Below are positions 5,456 through 9,350 of a stretch of DNA of 9,350 nucleotides, one piece after another. A model generated the notes under the pieces. The model was not told the DNA's origin, ran no database searches, and saw only the letters and a program-made list of their open reading frames with translations. How positions within the stretch are numbered: the first letter of the stretch is position 1; each line of letters begins with the position of its first letter. Position numbers and translations under genes: made by a program. This DNA is from PALSA-607 sp036510735 (GTDB lineage Bacteria; Actinomycetota; Actinomycetes; Acidothermales; Acidothermaceae): assembly GCA_036510735.1 (NCBI GenBank), contig DATCDK010000132.1, positions 1-9,350 of the forward strand, written 5' to 3'.

Positions 5456-6267
5456 GGCAAGGCGAAGGGCAGCGGCTGGCCGTCGAGCGCGTGAGAGCAA
5501 TCGCAGGTGCGTTCGGTCGGCAACGCCCCGATCACACCGGACAGCAGCGACCGGAGCCGAGAGATGCTCGAGGCAAACGCGGCCAGCACCTCTTGGTGAC
5601 TCACGCCCTGACCGGCTTCGACTCCTGCGTCGAGGTCGGTCACTACGGCGATCGAGGTGTAACAGAGAGCCAACTCACGGGCCAGCACCGCCTCGGGGTG
5701 CCCGGTCATGCCGACCACGGACCAGCCCTGAGCGCTGTGATGCAACGACTCAGCCCGGCTCGAGAACCGCGGACCCTGGATCACGACCAATGTGCCGCCG
5801 TCATGCGGCTCCCACGATTGCGCCTTCGCCACCTCGACGACAGCCGCGCGGCCGTGAGGGCAGTACGGGTCGGCGAAACCGACGTGGACGACAGGCCCGA
5901 CCGTGTCGTAGTAGGTGAACTCGCGCCCCCACGTGCGGTCGACGATCTGGTCGGGCACGACAAGGCTGCCCGGCCCGAGCTCGGTGCGCAGCGACCCGAC
6001 CGCGCAAGGCGCAAGCACTTGCCGGACGCCGACCGAACGCAACGCCCACAAGTTCGCGCGATAAGGAACCCGGTGCGGCGGGTAGCGATGGTCGCGCCCG
6101 TGGCGCGGGATGAACGCGACGGGCCGACCCTCGACCTGCCCTGTGACCACCGGCTCGCTCGGATGGCCGTACGGGGTCTCGACCGGCACGCTCACGGGGT
6201 CGTCGACGAACTCGTAAAACCCCGAGCCGCCGATCACGCCGATGGGCGACGAAAAGTCATCGTTCAT
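5452..6267 (-). CDS. S-methyl-5'-thioadenosine phosphorylase (MTAP/PNP family)
   Basis: A 271-aa trimeric purine nucleoside phosphorylase-type enzyme, cleaving methylthioadenosine with phosphate to adenine and methylthioribose-1-phosphate in methionine/purine salvage. Visible motifs are IGVIGGSGFY (9-18), the phosphate/base region PRHGRDHRYPPHRVPYRAN (54-72), GPRFSSRAES (165-174), the ribose-site segment VVGMTGHPEAVLARELALCY (184-203) and VTDLDAG (209-215). The TDxD pair (D211, D213) is the mark of 6-aminopurine (adenine-type) specificity, while inosine/guanosine PNPs carry Asn there. The usual Asn before Met-Thr is Gly186, as in MTI phosphorylases. I favour MTA as substrate, with a broader PNP role not excluded. 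ATG at 6267 has only a weak ribosome-binding site. It follows the FmdB-like gene by 86 nt and is coupled to the next gene by a 4-nt overlap. Confidence 0.88.
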   Translation of the reverse strand: MNDDFSSPIGVIGGSGFYEFVDDPVSVPVETPYGHPSEPVVTGQVEGRPVAFIPRHGRDHRYPPHRVPYRANLWALRSVGVRQVLAPCAVGSLRTELGPGSLVVPDQIVDRTWGREFTYYDTVGPVVHVGFADPYCPHGRAAVVEVAKAQSWEPHDGGTLVVIQGPRFSSRAESLHHSAQGWSVVGMTGHPEAVLARELALCYTSIAVVTDLDAGVEAGQGVSHQEVLAAFASSISRLRSLLSGVIGALPTERTCDCSHALDGQPLPFALP

Positions 6268-6353
6268 GCGCAGACCCTAGGTGACCAGGTCGCGCCATGA
6301 GCAAGGGCGCAAGCAGATGGTGGACGGCGATTGCTGGCCTGTGGACGAAACGC

Positions 6354-6827
6354 TCAGGTGGTAGCGGGCGCCTTCGGGGTGCTCGACTTCGTGCCCTTCG
6401 TGCTCGGGGTCGCGCTGGGCTTTGCCGAGCCGCCGGAGTCGCTCGGCTTCGCCGAGCCGCCGGAGTCGCTGGACTTGCGTTCGGCTGCGGGCTTGCTCGC
6501 GGAGCTACCCGAATCCGCCGAGCCCGAGCCCGAACCCGAACCCGAGTCCGATCCCGAGCTTGAACCCGAGCCCGAATCCGACGTTGACGAGGAAGCAGAC
6601 CCCGACCCCCCGGCGTCCACCCCTACCCGTTCCGAACGGGCTTTTGAATCGCTTCGACTGTCGGTGCGGTAGAAGCCCGAGCCCTTGAAGACGACGCCGA
6701 CCGAGGAGAAGACCTTGCGCAGCTTGCCGCCGCAGGTCGGGCACACCGTGAGGGCGTCGTCGGTGAACTTCTGGACGGCCTCGAGCGGCGTGCTGCACTC
6801 GGTGCACACGTATTGATACGTCGGCAC
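6354..6827 (-). CDS. FmdB-family zinc-ribbon protein with disordered tail, Ruc-like redox chaperone homologue
   Basis: A 157-aa protein with two parts. Residues 1-57 are the FmdB zinc ribbon, MPTYQYVCTECSTPLEAVQK, with C8/C11 and C29/C32 (VCPTCGGKLRKVFSSVGVVF, then KGSGFYRTD). Residues 58-157 are Ser/Gly/Asp-rich low complexity with no hydrophobic core, so disordered; two 9-aa repeats SDSGGSAKP lie near the end. M. tuberculosis Rv0991c (Ruc) has the same build and genomic setting (near mscL). It is a chaperone switched on by oxidation and loss of zinc, is coregulated with Hsp60/Hsp70, and works with DnaK. I infer that role here. GTG at 6827 is set by GGAGGT at 6835-6840, and a CIRCE-like operator abuts it. 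It heads the run that continues into MTA phosphorylase. Confidence 0.88.
   Translation of the reverse strand: MPTYQYVCTECSTPLEAVQKFTDDALTVCPTCGGKLRKVFSSVGVVFKGSGFYRTDSRSDSKARSERVGVDAGGSGSASSSTSDSGSGSSSGSDSGSGSGSGSADSGSSASKPAAERKSSDSGGSAKPSDSGGSAKPSATPSTKGTKSSTPKAPATT
6418..6470. repeat. 27-bp tandem duplication inside the FmdB-like gene
   Basis: The 20-mer GCCGAGCCGCCGGAGTCGCT occurs at 6424-6443 and 6451-6470, a period of 27 bp with near-identical flanks. On the coding strand it gives two copies of the 9-aa unit SDSGGSAKP. It keeps the frame, as expected in a tail with few sequence constraints. Confidence 0.8.
6519..6582. repeat. Degenerate hexamer repeat (GAGCCC/GAACCC) encoding the Ser-Gly tail
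   Basis: About ten imperfect copies of a 6-bp unit (GAGCCC, GAACCC, GAGTCC, GATCCC and variants) run in one direction. Read on the coding strand they give alternating Gly with Ser or Asp. The plus strand reads as Pro-Glu-rich, which is a by-product and not a gene. Confidence 0.75.
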
Positions 6828-6841
6828 GACTCAGACCTCCG

Positions 6842-6868
6842 CTAGCACTCTCGACCCCTGATTGCTAA
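6842..6868. promoter_or_regulatory. CIRCE-like operator (HrcA site)
   Basis: CTAGCACTC (6842-6850), a 9-nt spacer, then GATTGCTAA (6860-6868). The CIRCE consensus is TTAGCACTC-N9-GAGTGCTAA, so each arm has 8 of 9 matches (16 of 18) and the spacer length is exact. It directly abuts the ribosome-binding site (6835-6840) of the FmdB/Ruc-like gene on the minus strand, a usual place for CIRCE in a 5'-UTR. HrcA binding would repress the gene until heat or protein-folding stress. The plus-strand GNAT gene begins downstream of it and could share control. A possible minus-strand -10 (CATCAT) lies just upstream but is weak. Confidence 0.75.
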
Positions 6869-6941
6869 TGATGAGGCATCAATGACCGGCCTACAAATTT
6901 CCCGCGCCGCTTTGTCGCCGGCGTCTGCCACCGTGGTGGCC

Positions 6942-7529
6942 ATGTCGGTAGACGTGCGACCTGCGACGGCGGACAGGTGGGACGCCATCGCGGCGTTGTT
7001 CGGACGGCGGCGTGGTGGCGCTTCGTCGTGCTGGTGTCAGGTCTTCGTGGGTGCGGCGGCGGCCGCTTCAGATAAGCGCGACGCGTTGCAGGAAGAGATC
7101 ACGCACGCCCTCGTGGCGCCCGGACTCATCGCCTACGTCGATGATCATCCGGTCGGCTGGACAAGGGTCGGTCCTCGATCGACGCTTCCGGGAGTGCTCG
7201 GCAACCTGGCGCTCGCGAGACTGCTGGCTGACGATGACGGAGCCTGGTGGGTTACCTGCTTCAAGGTCGACAGTCGTCATCGGCGAACGGGTGTCGGAGC
7301 GGCCCTCTTGCGCGGGGCAGTTGAGCACGCGCGCGAGCACGGCGCGAAAGCAGTCGAAGGTCACCCCGTCGACGTGGCATCGCTCAAAGCCGCGCGCGTC
7401 AGTGGCTCCGCCATCTACACCGGGACCGTCGCGATGTTCACCGCCGCTGGCTTCACCGAAGTCGCCCGCACTTACCCGACGCGCCCAGTCATGCGCCTCG
7501 AGCTAGGGCACCCCGACCACAAGCACTAG
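6942..7529 (+). CDS. GNAT-family N-acetyltransferase
   Basis: A 195-aa acyl-CoA-dependent acetyltransferase; substrate unknown. It starts MSVDVRPATADRWDAIAALF, the normal first strand and helix of a GNAT domain. SSCWCQVF (about 28-35) is the 'CWC' segment of one GNAT subgroup, AYVDDHPVGWTRVGP the second substrate-side hairpin, and CFKVDSRHRRTGVGAALLRG the strand-4/pyrophosphate loop with the acetyl-CoA motif R-R-T-G-V-G. A late strand and helix follow (GTVAMFTAAGFTEVAR), a usual GNAT ending. ATG at 6942 gives the natural domain start. An upstream in-frame ATG at 6882 has a GAGG site but adds 20 residues of no family character and lies in the likely promoter of the divergent gene. A decayed methyltransferase remnant follows. 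Confidence 0.85.
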   Translation: MSVDVRPATADRWDAIAALFGRRRGGASSCWCQVFVGAAAAASDKRDALQEEITHALVAPGLIAYVDDHPVGWTRVGPRSTLPGVLGNLALARLLADDDGAWWVTCFKVDSRHRRTGVGAALLRGAVEHAREHGAKAVEGHPVDVASLKAARVSGSAIYTGTVAMFTAAGFTEVARTYPTRPVMRLELGHPDHKH

Positions 7530-7661
7530 CGACCCGGCGCGCGATCGACCGGCTCGTAGGAACCGGCGCCCGCTCCCACGTTGAGCACCGTGCGGGTACG
7601 CCCCACCGACCTGCCCGTAGTCGGCATCACCCGCGCTGCCGTCGTCCGATCGAAGATTCAC
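7526..7661 (-). pseudogene. Remnant of a class I SAM-dependent methyltransferase
   Basis: On the minus strand, 7628-7593 reads DADYGQVGGAYP, the usual N-terminus of a large family of small SAM methyltransferases. At once, in another frame, 7588-7550 reads VLNVGAGAGSYEP, which is the AdoMet-binding motif I of the same family. In intact members about 30 residues separate the two, so that piece is lost and the frame broken. The second frame then ends at TAG (7526-7528), removing the rest of the protein. Only a scar of the 5' part of the gene therefore remains, converging with the GNAT gene and sharing two bases of stop codon. Neither half can make a working enzyme. Confidence 0.6.
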
Positions 7662-7901
7662 GGCGGCAGGCTATCTGCGCGCGTATCGAACCAGCACAAT
7701 CCCCAAGGTGGACGACGAGCGCGCCGCACCGGGCCGGCGATGCGCTGCGTGGTGGTCCGGGGTTGCTCGACCCGAGCCACCCCGACCTCGACGCGTCGCT
7801 GCACGACGAGGCCGCGTCGAAGATCCGGCAGGCCCTTGAGGGAGTTGCTGGCCAGGCGTAGCGTCCGAGGCTCATGTCCGCCGCAACCCGGAGGTCAACC
7901 C
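7662..7901. other. Gene-poor stretch; possible C-terminal gene scrap
   Basis: This region lies between the methyltransferase remnant and the gene at 7902. The only plausible coding piece is on the plus strand from about 7763 to TAG at 7859: LLDPSHPDLDASLHDEAASK then IRQALEGVAGQA. It has the composition of a real protein end with a helix, but no ribosome-binding site or convincing start. I read it as the tail of a lost gene; I do not recognise it. Nothing else is seen. Confidence 0.3.
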
Positions 7902-8204
7902 ATGGCTGAGTCCGTCATCTTGGAGTTCAAAGGCGCCGGAAAGAACGAGTACGAGCAGGTCAACAAGATCCTCGGGATCGACCTGGCGACCGGTGAGGGT
8001 GACTGGCCGCCCCCGTTGCTGAACCACACCGGTGCGATCACGGCAGACGGTGACCTCGTCGTGTACGAGATCTGGGAGTCGAAGGCGGCGCAAGAGGCGT
8101 TCATGGCTCGACTCGGGCCCGCCCTGCAGGAGGTCGGCATTGCCCCGCCGGTTCGCCTCGAGTGGTTCGACGTCGTCGGGCACTACCACACGCACTCGCA
8201 CTGA
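7902..8204 (+). CDS. 100-aa protein, probable dimeric alpha/beta-barrel (ABM-like), unknown role
   Basis: ATG at 7902 has a textbook ribosome-binding site, GGAGGT (7890-7895), which rules out the longer frame opening at 7581. The protein begins MAESVILEFKGAGKNEYEQV. Strand (VILEFKG), helix (KNEYEQVNKILG), strand pair (AITADGDLVVYEIWES), helix (KAAQEAFMARLGPALQEVG) and last strand (VRLEWFDVVGHY) give the beta-alpha-beta-beta-alpha-beta order of ferredoxin-like dimeric barrels such as antibiotic-biosynthesis-monooxygenase-type proteins. 'VYEIWESKAAQEAFM' is very like the conserved segment of that superfamily. The chain ends HYHTHSH; the alternating His might bind metal, which is inference. No catalytic residue can be assigned. 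A 17-bp inverted repeat starts 24 nt after the stop. Confidence 0.8.
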   Translation: MAESVILEFKGAGKNEYEQVNKILGIDLATGEGDWPPPLLNHTGAITADGDLVVYEIWESKAAQEAFMARLGPALQEVGIAPPVRLEWFDVVGHYHTHSH

Positions 8205-8227
8205 CCTGGCCCGCATTTTCGGCCGAC

Positions 8228-8279
8228 TGAAGGAATTCGGGGCACTTTCCGCGCTGGTTCGATGCCCCGAATTCCTTCA
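8228..8279. repeat. 17-bp perfect inverted repeat, possible terminator or dispersed repeat
   Basis: TGAAGGAATTCGGGGCA (8228-8244) and TGCCCCGAATTCCTTCA (8263-8279) are exact complements separated by an 18-nt loop. It lies between the stop at 8204 and the ctaG-like start at 8308. There is no T-run on either side. The stem is stable enough to end transcription of the 7902 gene, but its length and perfect arms also suit a small mobile or REP-like repeat. Confidence 0.75.
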
Positions 8280-8307
8280 CTCGGCGCCGTGCTGAAACCA
8301 TGCAGGA

Positions 8308-9350
8308 GTGCCTGCTGACGCCATTCCACCGCTGACGACGCACACCGCGTTCACGCAGTGGGAGTTCGCGCCGGTCGTGACGGCCGGCGTCATCGTCGTC
8401 GTAGTTATGTACCTGATCGGCGTGGTGGTGGTGAGACGCCGCCATCCGTTGGGGCCGTGGCCCATCCGCTGGACCGTCTCATTCCTGGCCGGCAACGCCG
8501 TCATCGTGATCGCGACGCAGAGCAGCCTCGGCGCCTACGACGACGTGTTGTTCTGGATCCACATGGTGCAGCACGTGTTGCTGCTTATGGTCGCGCCGCC
8601 ACTGCTGTTGCTCGGCCGCCCCGTCACGCTGCTGCTCCATGCGACCCGCAATCCGGTGCACACGACAGTCAAGCGCATCGTGCGGTCCGCGCCTGTCAAC
8701 GTGGTCACGTTTCCGCTGCTCGGCGTCCTGCTGTATATCGCGACCGTCGTCGGCACCCACCTGACCGGCTTCATGAACGTCACGCTTCAACACCCCGTCG
8801 CGCATGACCTCGAGCACGTGCTCTACCTGGTCGTCGGCTACTTGTACTTCCTGCCGCTGATCGGACGGGAACCGATCCGGTGGCGCCTGTCGTTTACCAC
8901 GCGGTTGTTCCTGCTCGTACTCGCGATGCCGGTCGACACGTTCACCGGTGTGGTGCTGACCCAAACGAACCACGAACTGTTTCCTGCCTATGCCGGACGT
9001 CGAAACTGGGGGCCCAGTTTGGTAGCGGACCTCCATGCCGGTGGCGCCGTGATGTGGATCGGCGGCGACTTCGTGATGCTGGTCATGGTGCTGATTCTTT
9101 TTGCCGGCGCGGCCCGCTCGCGTCGTCCGCTCGACGGCGGTGCGTGGGTCGAGTCGGCGCGTCAGAATTCCCTCGCCGGAGGCACGTTGGCTGGGGTGAC
9201 TTCGCAGGCATTGGACGACGACGAGGCTCAGCTCGCGGCGTACAACACGTATCTGCAAACGCTCGGGGGCGACTCCCACCTACAGTCGCGCGGGGGAGAC
9301 TCCCACCTACAGTCGCGCGGGGGAGACTCCCACCTACAGTCGCGCGGGGG
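8308..9350 (+). CDS. ctaG: CtaG-type cytochrome c oxidase assembly protein (3' end outside window)
   Basis: At least 347 residues of a multi-span membrane protein of the Bacillus-type CtaG/caa3 assembly family, which supports copper delivery to the oxidase. After residues 1-20 (VPADAIPPLTTHTAFTQWEF) come about seven helices. Characteristic segments are ATQSSLGAYDDVLFWIHMVQ with H85/H89, LLLMVAPPLLLLGRPV, HDLEHVLYLVVGYLYFLPLI with H166/H170, MPVDTFTGVVL, and LVADLHAGGAVMWIGGD (D241, H243). The domain closes with the hydrophilic DDDEAQLAAYNTYLQTL (residues 303-319), where relatives normally stop within a few residues; here the frame continues into 27-bp repeats. An in-frame stop at 8293 leaves GTG 8308 as first start; AGGAG overlaps it, so spacing is poor and the start is not certain. 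Confidence 0.88.
   Translation, partial: MPADAIPPLTTHTAFTQWEFAPVVTAGVIVVVVMYLIGVVVVRRRHPLGPWPIRWTVSFLAGNAVIVIATQSSLGAYDDVLFWIHMVQHVLLLMVAPPLLLLGRPVTLLLHATRNPVHTTVKRIVRSAPVNVVTFPLLGVLLYIATVVGTHLTGFMNVTLQHPVAHDLEHVLYLVVGYLYFLPLIGREPIRWRLSFTTRLFLLVLAMPVDTFTGVVLTQTNHELFPAYAGRRNWGPSLVADLHAGGAVMWIGGDFVMLVMVLILFAGAARSRRPLDGGAWVESARQNSLAGGTLAGVTSQALDDDEAQLAAYNTYLQTLGGDSHLQSRGGDSHLQSRGGDSHLQSRG
9265..9350. repeat. 27-bp tandem repeat at the end of the ctaG frame
   Basis: Three full copies lie at 9265-9291, 9292-9318 and 9319-9345, with a fourth begun at 9346. They differ at one base (C in the first copy, A in the others at the sixth position). Each unit is 27 bp, a multiple of three, and in the CtaG frame encodes GGDSHLQSR. 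Each holds the small palindrome GGGAGACTCCC (with one change in copy 1). There are no spacers, so it is not a CRISPR array. Its full extent lies beyond the window. Confidence 0.9.

Noticed and set aside
5491..6300. 269-codon plus-strand frame with Arg/Asp/His-rich translation
   Set aside because: It is antisense to MTA phosphorylase, whose motifs are complete; GC-rich genes often leave such open frames.
6331..6672. Pro-Glu-rich repeat protein on the plus strand
   Set aside because: It comes from the antisense reading of the Ser-Gly hexamer repeats in the FmdB-like gene; no ribosome-binding site.
8479..9279. 266-codon minus-strand frame with Gln/His-rich translation
   Set aside because: It is antisense to ctaG, whose membrane-protein translation is clearly real; the minus frame is low-complexity and has no family character.
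9265..9350. Direct repeats resembling the start of a CRISPR array
   Set aside because: The 27-bp copies follow each other with no spacer and stay in the CtaG reading frame, so this is a tandem repeat.

Overview
The window is GC-rich DNA with frequent GTG starts, short gaps, 4-nt stop/start overlaps and several small-protein families typical of Actinomycetes. Together with the MscL / SAF-protein / MTA-phosphorylase / FmdB neighbourhood, this points to the chromosome of a high-GC actinobacterium; I cannot name the genus. No tRNA, rRNA, insertion sequence, CRISPR array or phage gene was seen.

Layout. (1) 1-285, minus: N-terminus of an NRAMP-type metal transporter running off the left edge. (2) 430-1077, plus: three tiny membrane-protein genes, each with its own ribosome-binding site, then a hairpin at 1131-1165. 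(3) 1219-2505: a small unrecognised actinobacterial gene meets a FrnE-like DsbA oxidoreductase tail to tail; beyond the latter is a 75-aa single-span membrane protein. (4) 2540-4030: purU (minus) with a terminator-like hairpin, divergent from a ParB/sulfiredoxin-like gene that overlaps a 43-aa acidic protein by 4 nt. (5) 4150-6868, minus: a stress and housekeeping block. Its first gene is a FmdB/Ruc-type zinc-ribbon protein behind a CIRCE-like HrcA operator; then come MTA phosphorylase, a SAF-domain (CpaB-like) protein overlapping it by 4 nt, and mscL with a C-terminal zinc-ribbon motif. (6) 6942-8279: a GNAT acetyltransferase, a decayed stretch with a methyltransferase remnant, a 100-aa dimeric-barrel-like protein, and a 17-bp perfect inverted repeat. 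(7) 8308-9350, plus: a CtaG-type cytochrome oxidase assembly protein whose 3' end turns into an in-frame 27-bp tandem repeat at the right edge.

Most notable: the CIRCE-like operator in front of the Ruc-like gene (a redox chaperone homologue under likely heat-shock control), the 27-bp repeats that extend CtaG past its usual end, the zinc-ribbon tail on MscL, the GTGA-coupled ParB-like/acidic-protein pair, and the 17-bp inverted repeat after 8204. I saw no complete new multi-gene system.
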